From Rhyacichthys aspro (lineage: Eukaryota > Chordata > Actinopteri > Gobiiformes > Rhyacichthyidae), in NCBI GenBank assembly GCA_036850595.1, contig CM072162.1:18839758-18903757 (forward strand): a stretch of DNA of 64,000 bases, written 5' to 3'. A program made the translations under genes and the position numbers. Below the pieces are notes generated by a model. It had not been told where the DNA came from and did no database searches. It worked only from the letters and a program-made list of their open reading frames with translations. This document shows, piece after piece, positions 21,936 through 34,179 of the stretch. The number at the start of each line of letters is the position of its first letter. The first letter of the stretch is position 1.

Positions 21936-23579
21936 GACAAAAAATGAGACAAACACTGTGGGAATCTGCTTTAGTGCCGACACATGTTCTGACACATCCA
22001 AATGAATGATCGGTGATGTGACAGTTTAAAGACTTGTATTTATCTCCAATTGATTCATTATTTTCTGTAAATATTACACGTTTCAGGCCGAAGGCTTTAC
22101 TTCAGCAAATACAAGTATCTTTATTTTTGTATGATGTAAGAGGCTTGTTGATGCTACCAACATTTGAAGATCTATCATCATTAAATGCTTTTATCAGATG
22201 GAAAGTCATACGTGACCTTCATATGTGAAACAGAATAGCCTTTATTGTGCCTGACTGTAGGAATGTTCTGGGTTAAAGGAACTGTAATTGAGATGTGCAC
22301 ATATGCAGTCTGGCACTTGACTTGTCATTCACAATTGGACATTTTTCCATCAAAGTTGCCAAAGTAGACAAAGTGAGTGCACAAGGTAGTGACGCCTCGG
22401 TGTGTACTCTCTGGGCACACTTGAGCGCAGGCAGCTGGCACAACTAGAACGATGCCTTCAGGTGCCAGCAGCTAAACAAGTCCAGGTTTGAATGAGAGTG
22501 TTGTACTGTTGGTCTGAGCGAGGCTGCGTCTGCCAGTGCCTTCGAGTGTCTGGCTTCAGGGACGATCATATACAGCTTCGTGATTGGGTCAAAAATGGCA
22601 AATGATGGCAACAGACAGTTTAGGATAGTTTAAACTGCAGTGACATAAGGAGAACAGGATGTAACGTTTCAGGACATAAACTGGCAACATGTTTTTTTCT
22701 CATGTAGCAGGCCTCATCACTCAAATCATTCATTTGACACTATTATTGTAATAACTGCCAAATTCCATATTTTGAGGTAAAAACATGCATCGTGTTGGTT
22801 TAACTTAAGTCAAGGCTAAGTTTTCCAAAAAGCCCTAAACTCTATTAAATCCTGTCAGATAAATTATGTATCCATCCAGTTTGGTCCAAAGGCAGTGTAT
22901 CCTGCGTCCACTGGTGCTCAATTCTTTGTATAGAATAGAAAGAACATTTCCTTAAGAACAATTACAAAAGATAAAAAGTCTGACATGTACTTTTATCTTT
23001 AGAGTTGTGTATGACGTATGTGAATGTAAACATCTTTCTTCTGCCTGGGCTGTCACATTATTATTATTGGTATTTGTTTGTTCTGTTGCCTGAGGAATAA
23101 AGGTAATGGTGGCACCAACAGGGTTTGCGCTCAGTGTGTCTCATCTGGGTTCAGTTTCTTTGCACAGAGCAGCTGTAGAAGCAGAGAGTAATGGAAATAG
23201 GTTTTTGGAGGTGATGATACACTGTTGAAAACACTCTTTGACTGATCTGCTTTATACTGTCTTTGTACAATATTTTTATTATAAATAAACTGAATGACAG
23301 AAGCTAAAACTAGAACAAGGTATTAGCTTAAATAAATAATGGTTTATTCTGTTCAAATTACAATCATGTAACAAAGTCGTAAGTGCAAACACAAATGTTT
23401 ATTATCACGCATGTTTCATCATATATAAACCTTAAACTCCAGAAAACATTTCTGACTTCATGATCCTGCCTTTGGGCACAGTATCCATTGTTTAATGTTA
23501 ATGTTCTCTGTGAATAAGTGTAGCGCTGTAACACAAACAGCTCAGAGTGTGTGAGCCATATGGACCATCATCATTAGGT
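21936..23579. other. Intergenic, with a weak candidate element at 22380-22620
   Basis: The stretch is mostly AT-rich. The part at 22380-22620 is GC-richer and lacks low-complexity runs (GCGCAGGCAGCTGGCAC near 22424), so it may be regulatory. No coding or repeat signature is seen elsewhere. Confidence 0.3.
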
Positions 23580-23965
23580 CTCTGCTCTTTTTCCAGCCTC
23601 AGTTTTAAGGAATGCCTCCACTGTTTTCAAAGTGTCACATAGCGACATGAAGACCCATCAAAGTTTGGCGAGTGAGAACCACACTGGCCTCCACGGGCTT
23701 CTTTGTAGGGGGGTAAAAATGCTTCAATTTGCAAGTGAGATGAGTTGTCAAGCTTTTGGAGGTGTTTTGGAGCTCAATTTGTCTCGCCGTTTTGATACAG
23801 CCGAAGAGTGCTGGCAAAGTGTTGGTGAAACTCTGCCGTCTCTGTGAGTTCACTGCAATTTATGATGTCGGCTGAGTTTTGACACACATGACATTATACT
23901 GTCACTCCCACAGAGAGATGACACTGATGTCTTTATCAGTTGGATGTAATCACTTACCGTCTGCT
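23580..23965. promoter_or_regulatory. Candidate regulatory block (23.6-24.0 kb)
   Basis: A 380-bp mixed patch between AT-rich flanks. Overlapping open frames of 71 (+) and 72 (-) codons mirror each other and are not recognised. This is more like constrained non-coding DNA than an exon, since no splice or start context fits. Confidence 0.28.
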
Positions 23966-24589
23966 TCTTTTTATGACAACAACTGCAAAGAGGGATAGTC
24001 CTGGCAGTAGTTCGATGTACTGTGAAAATATGAGCAGAGGAATTTTTTGGAAATTGTTATTGGCTACAATGAAGAATAACAAAGTAGTTTGAATTTAACA
24101 TGACCTTTGAAAAAAATCCATCAAATGATTAGAAAGACATTCAGAGAACAAGAACATAAATAAAAATATGATTAGATTGTCCGAGAAAGTGAGTGGACAA
24201 AACTGAGCTATTATTAAACTAATTTAACAATCATGAAATGTTACTTTAAGTTGTAATCAATTATTTATTTGTATAAATAAAGTATTGCTTGATTCTTTCA
24301 GCACAAAGGCAACATAGCTTCTGTGAACAACAGAGTTAAATCTTGTGTTGTGATGCATTTGCAGTAAAATTTAAAACGAAGAAGTGGTTGTATTTGGAAA
24401 ATACATCCTTTTAGGTCACAATTAGAAAAAAGTGGTTTCCAGAACGGTTGCATGTGTATTCATTTGTACATTATGTAATACTGAAGTATTTTTCCTACAT
24501 GTAACAATCAAGTCATTATTAAAACAAATGGACACAGTTTTTCTACTTGATGTTCCTTTTTTCCCATTTTTCAGTCATTAAGGGTCAAA
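23966..24589. other. AT-rich intergenic stretch
   Basis: No feature is recognised. Confidence 0.35.
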
Positions 24590-25345
24590 CTGGCTCAGTG
24601 TCATCTTCTTAGGTTAGTGACACTTACATTTTGTTTATTAACTGTATTTCTTCCAGTCTTTTGTCTGAACTGTATCTGACATGAGTCGTGCTCATGTTGT
24701 GAGGAGACGGCCGTGGTGGAGAGTTGTTCAGATGGCGGTGGTTCGTCTGGAGAACGAGTCTCCGAACATGCAGTCTCCTCTCCTCGAGCACTGAACCAGA
24801 ACCAAGTGGAGTGAGGCTGGAGGGCCACAAGAGCGCCATTGTTCTTCACATTAATCAAACTGAGGAAGGGCAGGTAGCATTTCCCTATAGCCCACCCCAC
24901 ACGCACTCCCTGCCAACCTCCATGAATGGAGTGCTTTTTTAGCTGGCAGCGATTGGCCATCGGAGCTCCGAGAGGATGTGTGTCTGTTTAATTAGTGTGA
25001 TGAGCTCAGCGGAGTTTATGTGCAGTGTCGGACACCAGGTATTAACCCCTCGAGTTTGACCCTGTGAGGGGGGCGGCCGACCTCAATCTTGACATCTCTT
25101 TCTTTTCCCCGTTCTCGCTTTCCCTCACTTCATTAGAGAAAGACAGATTAGACGGAGGAAAGGGGAGCGCGGAGGGGGAGGATGGTGTCAGACTCGGCCT
25201 GCGGTTTCCAACAGGCCCCTGTTTTTCGGCTTCAGATGAAGAGAATAATTACTGCAATGATACTTCTAATGATGCCGTCATTAGGATGCAGAGGCACGGC
25301 TCGTACAACACCACAATCTGTGGCCTTTGTTCCGCTTTTTCACAA
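24590..25345. promoter_or_regulatory. Candidate regulatory block (24.6-25.3 kb)
   Basis: A long GC-richer block. It has an 8-bp inverted repeat GAGGAGAC (24701-24708) / GTCTCCTC (24773-24780), a GTTTAATTAGTGTGATGAGC segment near 24986, and a CpG-bearing patch near 25070-25200. Frames up to 119 codons are open on both strands, but they overlap and are not recognised. Confidence 0.36.
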
Positions 25346-25414
25346 CTTCTTTTTCAGTGGGACAAGAAGAGTCACACAGATGTTTTGGCTTTATCTTTTA
25401 TGGTTTAGTGTTAT

Positions 25415-25560
25415 AGTCAGGACCACAATAACAGAGACCAAGACCAAGGTCTAACAAGATCAAATCAAGACCAGTGGGAAAATAGACCAGGACACAGCTC
25501 AGATATTCAAACCCTAGTTTAGTCTCATCTGAAAACTCAAGACCAGTTTGTTAGATCTTA
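25415..25560. repeat. Degenerate AAGACCA-type repeat
   Basis: The core AAGACCA or AGACCA recurs irregularly (about 25437, 25469, 25484, 25539). The pattern resembles a common degenerate fish interspersed repeat. The family is not identified. Confidence 0.3.
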
Positions 25561-25654
25561 AATAAAGAAGTGAAGATTGAAGGGAAAGACTTATTATCAA
25601 AATAATAATGTTGTTGCTCCTTTATTGGGGTCTCTAATTTCATTAAAAATCAAT

Positions 25655-25802
25655 TTCTATGGTAGAGGCATACCTCACACTCGCGCGACCTGGGTTCCAT
25701 TCTGGTTCGGGTCATTTGCCCAATGTCATTCTCTTCTTCTCAGTCTGCTTCCTGTCTATCTCAATCACATAAAGGCAAAATGGCCAAAAAAACAAAACAT
25801 CT
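25655..25802 (+). mobile_element. tRNA-derived SINE, + copy
   Basis: The 5' part keeps tRNA-like remnants: GGTAGAGGCAT, and GACCTGGGTTCCATTC near a pol III B box. The body holds GGGTCATTTGCCCAATGTCA from 25709, a pyrimidine-rich CTTCCTGTCTATCTCAATCA, then ATAAAGGCAAAATGGCC and an A-rich tail. The same order, inverted, is at 57914-58095. This body is typical of an abundant percomorph-fish tRNA SINE. The A-box half is truncated. Confidence 0.6.
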
Positions 25803-25849
25803 TTAAAGCATTTTGTCATTAACTAATGTAATTTGTGTTTTTAAATACT

Positions 25850-26041
25850 CAGGGTTAGTAGATACGTAGCTTTCACCTGGAATTATATTGGATTTTCCAT
25901 AAACTACAGGATCCTCAGAGGGTCAAAACTCGAACTGAAATGACCACTGGTTTTATAAAGGAGGAGGAGGGAAAACCATTTAAAATTAAAATTTTCATCT
26001 ACTCAAAATGTCCAGGTTTACTTGAACATATGGGAACCCTG
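25850..26041. mobile_element. Short hAT-like non-autonomous relic
   Basis: It begins CAGGGTT at 25850 and ends AACCCTG at 26041. Both ends carry a CCTGGA motif some 25-30 bases inward. That fits the CAGGGTTCCC-type ends of fish hAT elements. An 8-bp target duplication is not evident, so decay or a chance match is possible. Confidence 0.3.
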
Positions 26042-26159
26042 CTCTATTTCAAAAACTGAGCCAAGCCTGCGTAAAAATGTATTTCATTTAAAACTAAACC
26101 CAGACTGCTCTCAATAACTACAATACTCATTTGAAGTATCATAAAAATGTAACCAGCAC

Positions 26160-26835
26160 GTCTTAAATCATCTTAAAGTTAGTACTTAATACAGAGAAAC
26201 CACAAACATCCCGAAAAGGCCAATTAGAGCTGTGGTCTGCTCCACTGTGTGCCATAAACAGCCATATAAATGACACATAGATCATTCATTGGCAGCTGCT
26301 TTGCGTACGCTTCATTCGAGTGCGGCGTGTCAACATCACCCAGGGGCGCTGTTTTCTAATTCATTTAACCACAGCAGTGTTTTCCCAACAGCTTCTGCCG
26401 GCAATTAAAAACCATGAAAAGATACGAAAACATTCTTACCATGCCAGACGCACTTTCCACAAAGGTAAAACAACCACTTCAGGCGCAATCAAAGCTTAGG
26501 ATATCACCCATTATCGGATTATGCACTTTATTAGTTCAGTGGAACAAACACAAGCACTTGAGGCGCATCTACTTTAGGATTTTAATGCCTCTTTTGCTCA
26601 CAGATGTTTATGCAAGAGCAATTAATTAGCAAAACATTGTTCGGGCTTTCTAATATTTCCAGGAAAAAAAGAGCGTGGGTCATGTTCATCCAAAAGTTAA
26701 AGGGCACTTGGAGGGCACTTCTGCAGATGAATTATGGTAATGATTTAGAGTTTGGATTAATTTCATAAGTGGTTAATTTGCTAAATCGTCTGGCAATGAT
26801 TAAAAGTGAGTCCAACTAAGGCTTTTATAGGGTTA
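26160..26835. promoter_or_regulatory. Candidate regulatory block (26.2-26.8 kb)
   Basis: Low-complexity-free sequence with GGCCAATTAGAGC near 26218, a CpG-bearing stretch near 26300-26350, AGCAATTAATTAGC at 26617-26630, and TGATTTAG/TTGATTAATT-like cores. It shows the typical texture of a developmental enhancer in a gene desert. Conservation was not tested. Confidence 0.38.
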
Positions 26836-27109
26836 TAACATAGAGAAGATCCACTAAGAGCATTATGACACTTTTAACAAGCCACGCATTAAAGAGATAC
26901 ACGACCAGTGCAGCAACAAGAGCAGCAGTATTTACCATTCGTTTATGTTGGACTCCAAGTACAATTAGATATTTAAGAGACGATATTTGAGATACTTGAG
27001 TTCTAACTGCTACTATGTTGTTTACCAAAAGCAGATGGAGCATGAATGCTAATAAACTATAGACATTATGTATTTCTACATATCCCTTAAGCCATATACA
27101 TGTGAGCTA
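26836..27109. other. AT-rich intergenic stretch
   Basis: No feature is recognised. Confidence 0.35.
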
Positions 27110-27440
27110 TTTCAAACTCAAATCACTTTATTAATCCTCAAAGGGAAATTCACTTGTTGGGTCTCTTCACATGAATTGATTAATCAGTCCATCTGCCATA
27201 AACTGATTGATTGTACAGTCTTATTGCCGTCGGGAAGAAGGGGTTCTTGAGTCGTTCCGTCCTGCAGCTCACTGATTCAGATGTCCACTGACTGCTCTCT
27301 GTTGTTCCAAAACCCAATGCAGGGGGTGGTCCATGTTGTTCAGTATAACATCCGTCCTGTTGTGTGTCTTTTGCGTTACTGCTTCAACCAGAGTCTCCAA
27401 ACTAATGCCTATAGTTGAACCAGACCTCTCTATCAGTTTT
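27110..27440 (-). mobile_element. LINE 3'-end relic (non-LTR retrotransposon), minus strand
   Basis: Read on the minus strand, one frame gives TLVEAVTQKTHNRTDVILNN and continues HPLHWVLEQQRAVSG. After a frame break it gives CRTERLKNPFFPTAIRLYNQ. This is the C-terminal signature (FFPTAIRLYN) seen at the end of many fish non-LTR reverse-transcriptase ORFs. It is followed by a tail region with AATTTCCCTTTGAGG and TTAATAAAGT. The copy is 5'-truncated and broken by stops. The family (L2/CR1-like) is a guess. Confidence 0.55.
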
Positions 27441-28129
27441 GCAATCTCTTTTTCTACTGTTTAAAAAATTGAATTAGCCATTACTGCACATAAAACATTT
27501 GCAGGAGTTTCTTGTTGACTTCAAAAGATCTTAGATTAATTTAGCCTTTCTTATTTTTGACCTAATATACATTTGTATATTTCAATTCTGATGTAAGTAA
27601 CTAAATCCCTAAAACAATTTGAGTATAATTCCTGGTCCAACTCACATGACACTGCTACTCCTCCATAAATAGCCTATATCTATACATTGTGATAGAAATA
27701 TGTGTTTCTGTGGTGGATTCTGACAGGATACGAGTTCTAATAAGATGGTAGCGTGCACTGCTGCTCATAGTTCAGCCGCATTTTGTGATTAAAAGAGTGG
27801 TTATTCTACTAGTTTTATGTCAGGAAAGCATTAAGCTTATTGTGTATGTTATTGATTTTCATACTTAGATTACAGTCTTTTTAATCTACTTGCCAATGTC
27901 AATCTCTACCCACTCACTGACAGCACACATCTATCAGTTTTGGTGCTAATGCCCCTCCATTGAAAGTGTACTGCAGTCTGCTTAACCTCCATTGTAAACA
28001 ACACTTATGTATCTACAAAATATTAAATGTTTGCACACCCAGGGTTCTCATCAAAATTCAAATCCATTCAAAACAGGAAAAATAAGATGTTTTGATTGCT
28101 AAATAGATTCACAGCATTAACAGAAGTTC
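27441..28129. other. AT-rich intergenic stretch
   Basis: No gene is seen. CAGGGTTCTCATC near 28041 resembles a hAT terminus but stands alone. Confidence 0.3.
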
Positions 28130-28720
28130 TTGGGTTGTATTTATTAATATCACTTGTGCTGCCGAGGGAGTGAGGAACAAAGAAGTTGAGTCACAGCATG
28201 TCAGCTCTGTTAAAGGCTGTTTGCTGCTCCCCCTCTGAAAACACTTTATTAATTGGATTTAGATATTTGCAAAATGATCTATTTAATGGGATTACCACTC
28301 GTATAATGATCTTATTTATGAGGGAAGCAATCCAAGCTTTGGGGCGGGCTGATAATGCATTTCCAGCTCTTTGGCAAGTTAATGTTGTGTTACAAGGGGA
28401 GATAAAGTTGAGGTCTATTGTAAGGGAATATAGGTAAGGCAGCGCGGTGAAATGGAGCCGGGACGGGAGCAGGTCAGACGGGCTTGAGTGGCCGCATTCC
28501 TCAGGCCCAGTCTGGACGGCCCGCGCAGACCTGCTGAACTCTGCACAAGTTCAAGGCAGACGTATTGAGAGAGAGGAGGAGGGGGACCAGGAGAGACCCC
28601 CCAGACCCGGTTCAGCAGCAGCATAATGGCTCTTTCTTATGTGTTTATCCTCCATAATATCTCAGTGAAGCTTTTACATACTGTGTTTCCAGCTAAATGT
28701 GCTCAGGTAATATCCTCTCT
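28130..28720. promoter_or_regulatory. Candidate regulatory block (28.1-28.7 kb)
   Basis: Mixed sequence with CTTTATTAATTGG near 28246, GATAATGCATTTCC near 28350, and a GC-rich distal part (28440-28620). A 69-codon minus-strand frame is not recognised. Confidence 0.36.
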
Positions 28721-29736
28721 TCCCTGGTCACTCTAAAAAGACTCATTTATGTTTTATTTCGAATCACAAACAGGTATATGAAGGGGCTAGCTATATTTTC
28801 CTGTTGTGTAGAGTTAAAATGCATCACAGAGATTAGATTCTTCCTTAAATGACCTGGATAAAATAAAGTATCTTACTGTGTTTTAGTTCCTCATGCTTTT
28901 CAAGATTGCACCTGTAAATGTTTGTATTAATTTTGTTTGACACTGGATTTAGAAAAACAATAAAGCATCAAATGTATGCACTTCCGTAAACCTGGGACCT
29001 TGAAAATTTGAGATTTTGAACCTCTGAGGCTACTGTAGTTTGTTAAATGTAGTTTGAACTGAAACAGAGATGACTTGTCACACTTGAATTTAGATAAGAG
29101 AGAAATAGTACAGTGTTTGTTGTAAATGATATGGCTGTTAGAAAATGTGTCCTGAAAAGTCCTGAAAATGCTCTGTGGCATTTTAGGGCATGATGGTATG
29201 ATATCCACTGCAGCACAAAAATAATAAATAAAAAATACAGTTCATTGTGCTTGTCTAAATGGATGTTTCATGTTTGCCAAGACATTTAAGCTGCTGGATG
29301 TTTTCCCTCATGAAGGTTTTAGCTTGTATCTTTCCATAATGTTCAGCCACTAATGCAAAAAAAAAAAAAAAGTATATATGTAAATGTAATTCTTTTCTGC
29401 CGAGCGCATCGACTGTAAGACATTACCATTTCAATGTAACATTTGATTTATATGTGTTTTAAAAAAATAGGTTCTAATCTTTCACTTTTAAAGGATGTAT
29501 TCTCAAATGAGATTATGCTAATAGAGCGTCATTTGCATAAAACGGGTGGAAATATTAAACCAGATTAAAAATTCTGAATATTTAAGAGTTTTATCCGTGC
29601 TGTTAGTCAACAAATATATTCATTCTACTGAGAATATTAGAGCCTAAATGTGGAAAAAAAAAGTGCAGTGGCATGAACTGTGTTTCTTTTACTAAATACA
29701 ACAGTTTATAATTAATATTAATAATGAAAAATAAAG
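28721..29736. other. AT-rich intergenic stretch
   Basis: No feature is recognised except a 15-base A run near 29357. Confidence 0.35.
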
Positions 29737-30346
29737 CAGTCATGTCCAATGTCCAGCCCAGGGACAAATTGGGACCAAGAACTGATTTTATTTGACCCAT
29801 GTGCATTTTAATACAGCATTCACAGCCAAGCAGTCAAAAAGATTTATAAATCATACAGATCCATAGCCAAGCCTTCAGCCGTGTCAGTTCTTCTTCTGTT
29901 CTATACAAAGAATTAGTCTGGTCTCTGTGGATTTAAGTTGGATTTATTTATTTATCACAATGGGCCAAAAACAAGCTCTTTTTACCAACTGAGAACAGTG
30001 GTTCATGTGAACTGAAAAAGGCCCAATTTAGTTGCTGTCAGTGGAGGTAACAATACATTTTTGTGGCTTCCCAACTGCTCGTTGGTTTTGAATAATATCA
30101 CAGGTAGAAAATGGCAGAAAAAGCTCCATTCTGATTGAATTTTTCAAAGGTATAATTTTTAGAACGGGGATCTGAAATTAAATGATGACTTAAAGGAGTT
30201 TCTTACATTGGGTTACATTGTTATTTCTGTATTACAATATAAAAATGTAATAAAAAATAAAATACAAAGTAGTTCCTTGGTACATGTGTAACTTTAATAG
30301 TTCAAATGTGAAAACTGACCCTTGTACAAGAGTGTGGACCCCCCTG
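29737..30346. mobile_element. 610-bp hAT-like non-autonomous transposon relic
   Basis: The left end reads CAGTCATGTCCAATGTCCAG. The right end, reverse-complemented, reads CAGGGGGGTCCACACTCTTG. Both follow the CAGNGGTGTCCAA style of fish hAT termini. Flanking octamers are AAATAAAG and CTCTAAAG, sharing TAAAG, a partly decayed 8-bp target duplication. The interior has no transposase ORF and is AT-rich. Confidence 0.5.
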
Positions 30347-30354
30347 CTCTAAAG

Positions 30355-30600
30355 TAAACTATGATTGGGATTGTCCCGGTGGTGCCTCCGCTCAGTGGTC
30401 CCGAGTCTGCGGAGCATTAGTCTCAGGTGAGGTACGAGGCACAATGCTGGGCTTCCGACAAAGAGCTTCCTCACAAGCCTCCATTTAAGTCATTAATCTG
30501 CAAACAAGTGTTTTTTTGTGTCGCCGAGTCTTATTTTCATCGCCATCAATTTAGTACACAGATTGAAAGTGATTCAGGTTGTGCTCTCAAGTAACGCACC
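30355..30600. promoter_or_regulatory. Candidate regulatory block (30.4-30.6 kb)
   Basis: A mixed patch with GATTGGGATTGTCCCGG, GAGCATTAGTCTC and CATTTAAGTCATTAATC. It lies directly upstream of the exon-like segment at 30646-30731. Confidence 0.3.
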
Positions 30601-30645
30601 CTTTAAGCCCCCCACATTCCTCACTGTCCTCTTTTCAACCTGCAG

Positions 30646-30731
30646 CCCCCCACCACCTCCACCTCCAGAGATGGCAGCCTTCAAAACAAGAGCACAGAAG
30701 GAACACACAACGCCCATCTACTTCTCATAAG
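30646..30731 (+). other. Exon-like segment with strong splice signals, gene unknown
   Basis: A pyrimidine-rich tract ending CAACCTGCAG (30636-30645) precedes it. The end is ATAAG followed by GTAAGTCC, an excellent donor at 30732. Length is 86. One frame (first base completing a prior codon) reads SRDGSLQNKSTEGTHNAHLL followed by LIR and stays open throughout. Another gives a proline run then a stop. The product is not recognised. It could be an exon of a lncRNA or of an unannotated transcript in the desert, or a chance pairing of splice-like sites. Confidence 0.3.
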
Positions 30732-30759
30732 GTAAGTCCAAATGTGTTAGTAATAAATA

Positions 30760-32179
30760 CACCCACCCGACTTATTAGACTTTAATAGAGAATGGCATAC
30801 ACTTTACTGTCTTTAAGTTCCAATAGATGACTTTTGGCCTGTTTATATCAGTCTGTAACATGATACTTGGAAATGTCAGTGGTGCAGAAAAGGGAATGCC
30901 CTTCATTTTCTATATTTTGGGTGAAACACAGTGGAAATTACTGTTTGATATTGCTCCTTAAAATGCATAAATGTGGAAACAGTCAATTCAAAATGGTAAA
31001 AGTGATGGTATGGCATCTATATACATTACAGTGGATTTACCTTCTAATCTTGACCTTCCTAAGATGGCTGCTGGAATCCTACAGAAATATCAGCAACAGA
31101 AATTTTCCTTTCACACAGTTTGCATTCAAAACAATTTAATGAAAATAGCAAACAGCTTCAGGACAGTTTAAAAACAAGTCCAAAACAATCTGAAGACCTC
31201 GGTTTATTCTCTATTGGCTCCTTATTTCTCTGCGTTCTTCTGCTTTAATCTTCACACTTCAAACCCTTGTTTTCTCTTTTTTTTAACATGAACTTTGAAT
31301 CATTTGTTATTTATATTTGCTGTGTTTGTCTTCTGTGAGCTGTGATTGGCTGAGGCCTACACACCCTTCTCTTATGTGTAAACAAAGAACAGTGTAAAAC
31401 AGGCAGAGGGCAGTGTGTGAGCAGAGACAATGACCCACACACTGTTCAATGGGAAATAAAATCCTGTTTGAGTAATGATTTTGTAATTAAAAACCTTCAT
31501 ATTACACCTCTAAGTACTGCATTTACATCGGCTCTGAGCCACTGATGTTACATATATATATTTAATTAACCAACATACTAATATTACATGTAACACACAA
31601 CAAAACATGACATATTTAATGTGTTTAAGAAATTAAAAGCATTTAGCACACAAATCACACACAATCGTATCTGTATAATGAAAAGCCGGAGTCCACGCAA
31701 AAATAAAATAAAATCCCTCTGATCATTTTCAGCATCTCTCTGAACCCTTTTAATTGTAAATGTTTTGAAATGAATGGACATTTTCTCAGGTTCTTGTTAC
31801 AAAGTAAGACTAGTGCAGACAGATACAGCTTCAAAAACTCATATAATCACATGAGAGATCTTCCAGTTGTTTTGTGGTCTCTGTGAGGTTCAGTTTGGAT
31901 CACACTTGTTAACCTTAGCTGACGTCTGGGAGCACTCTTTTCTGCAGTGAGCCTGTGTGAGCAGTGCTGCAGTCCCTGTTTGTCATGAGCGACACACTGC
32001 CCCCTGTGGCGCTCTCCAAACTCAGACTGGGACTTGGCAGCAAGATCCTCTCTTTGCCCGAGGCTTACACATTTGTACACTCATTTATTTATCGGTTTAT
32101 TTGAAAAGCTTTTGCCATTGTGAACTTTGGATAGGTTCGTATTTTCATTTTGTCTCGCTACAATACAGTCTGAAGTGAT
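30760..32179. other. Intergenic, AT-rich, one GC-richer patch
   Basis: No gene is recognised. A patch at about 31900-32060 is GC-richer (TGCCCCCTGTGGCG near 31997) and could be an old repeat or an element. The overlapping 77- and 73-codon frames there are not recognised. Confidence 0.3.
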
Positions 32180-32935
32180 ATTTTATTTCCATTTGGCAAC
32201 AGCTCTTCGTGGCAGCTTCTCAGTTTAGAGTTGATATTATTGTCTCAATATGTCGAGGAAAAACAGGCTTCGCGGGAAAACCAAGTATTAAATAAGTGTG
32301 AAAAGTTGACAAATGTCTTCCACCTCATTGTTAAAGACTTTAATCAGCTGCAGATGTCCACTTGTGCTTTCTTATTTATCAGAGTTATTAGTTTCTAAAT
32401 GCTCTAGGCTTAATTTATACGTGAACCTTGGCCGTTTGACCTCAGCTCAGTTTCTTTAATTGAAGCAAACATATTAGACATATTCACTATATTAAGTGTG
32501 TTTTGAAGTTTCTATTTTGTTGATGTGGATTTATGAAGTGTCGGCAACTGAGGTCACTGCCCCGATTCAGATATATGAAATTCCCCCGAGGCACCATTAT
32601 TCAAGCTTAATAAATCATGCCAACCGTTTTTATTCATTTCTGATCAATTGCAGGGTTTGGTTTCAATTCAGAAGCTATATCCAAGTATATCTTCTCCTGG
32701 TCGTATTTAATTTGTCAGCGCAGAATAAAACGAGCGGTTCACTTCATGATCAAAGCATTTTATTTATGCCTCAATGAGAAGTCCTTAATGATTCAGCTTC
32801 TGTAAACCTCACAGCCTCTTTATTTTCTAATGTTTATGAACTGAGCGCTGGCCAAACATTTCACTGGCAGTTTTCCTGAAGTCCACTGAATGGGGATTTT
32901 AAAACGCTTTTGATCTCAGTCACCAAAAAGCAAAA
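32180..32935. promoter_or_regulatory. Candidate regulatory block (32.2-32.9 kb)
   Basis: About 750 bp with few low-complexity runs and many homeodomain- and E-box-like cores, including TTAATCAGCTGCAGATG near 32340, TTTAATTGAAGC near 32456 and CTTAATAAATCATGCC near 32608. A 93-codon + frame at 32496-32777 crosses it but is not recognised and has no Kozak or splice support. The texture strongly resembles a vertebrate conserved non-coding element. Confidence 0.4.
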
Positions 32936-34179
32936 TGATCCAAATTTCTCAGGTGGCATTCTTAAAGTGGTCTGTCAGGTTTTGAAGTGGGGTTGTGTTG
33001 TTTACTTGTAGATAGATAATCCATATTTGATTATTGCCAGTGCATTAGGTGGACTGTGTTGCTTTAAAAATGCAGTTTAAACAACAAACAAAAGCCCTAC
33101 TTATACAAAATACTTTTATTTTTATATTATAATGAGCATTGGAGTTGAATGGAAGGGACAGTGAAGTAAACATGATACATAATGTTCCCAAATAAATGGC
33201 TTTACTGCTTTATGTTAAGGGAGAAGTAAGTGTTTAATAGTGATTAAATAAGGTTTAGATACCTCGGTGATAAAATAGATATCATAGTTATTGAGAGTTG
33301 TGTTAACACGGTTGTTCCCTCTGCTTTACAACAAACAGAGGATTCATTTTCTTGTATAACATCCCACTTTTCAGGAGCAAGACTTCAGCAGATGCTATGT
33401 GTTTTCATATAATGGGGTTTAGACAATGACAAACTAAACAGTGACCAGATGGATGTTTCTTAGCTCAGGTTAGCTTCAGGCAGATTTAGGATCAGGTTAG
33501 GTTTGTTGTTAGTGTTTGATTTTGTTGCAGATAACAATTTGAGGTAAATGTACTCAAAAAAATAGCTTGGAAATGAAAATGAAATCCAATTGGCCAAAAT
33601 GACACAGACTCTGTTCTCTTAAACCTTGTCCAGATGATATAGACTACTTTAATACATAATACAGTCACTGATTTTTGCTTAAAACAACACAATGTAACTT
33701 TTAATTTTAAATAAGTAATATGAAAATCATAAAAAATGTTTGTCTCAAATTAATTTTAATTGTTTCTTGACGTGAAGCATGAAAACTAACCTAAAATACA
33801 TTTAAGAGACACCAGTTCCATGTGAATTTGCAGCATTATCTAACACCTTAACTCTTCTAAGTGTGAATATATTCTTGTAAGTTATATTTTGAAGCATTTT
33901 ATAACAGCGGTATTGTGTAAGACTCTGGTGCTCTGCTTCTATAGTGTCGTCTAATAAAAATAATTGAACATCTATGCACAATTACCCCACACAATCCCCT
34001 TCAAAAGCCTGAACTATCACTTTGAGGTGAAGTGGGTTGTGATCGGTGTTTATCACTTGCCCAGGCCTCTAATGTAGGTTTGTTGCATTGGCAGCTGTGG
34101 GCGTAAGTGTTGTGTTGTGGTGGGCAGAGACAGCTAATGTCCCAGATCGACAGTATATGAATAAAGTCATATTGTGAAG
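32936..34179. other. AT-rich intergenic stretch
   Basis: No feature is recognised. Confidence 0.35.

Noticed and set aside
24601..24960. 119-codon minus-strand frame
   Set aside because: Mirrored by plus-strand frames over the same bases and unrecognised. Read as part of a candidate regulatory block.
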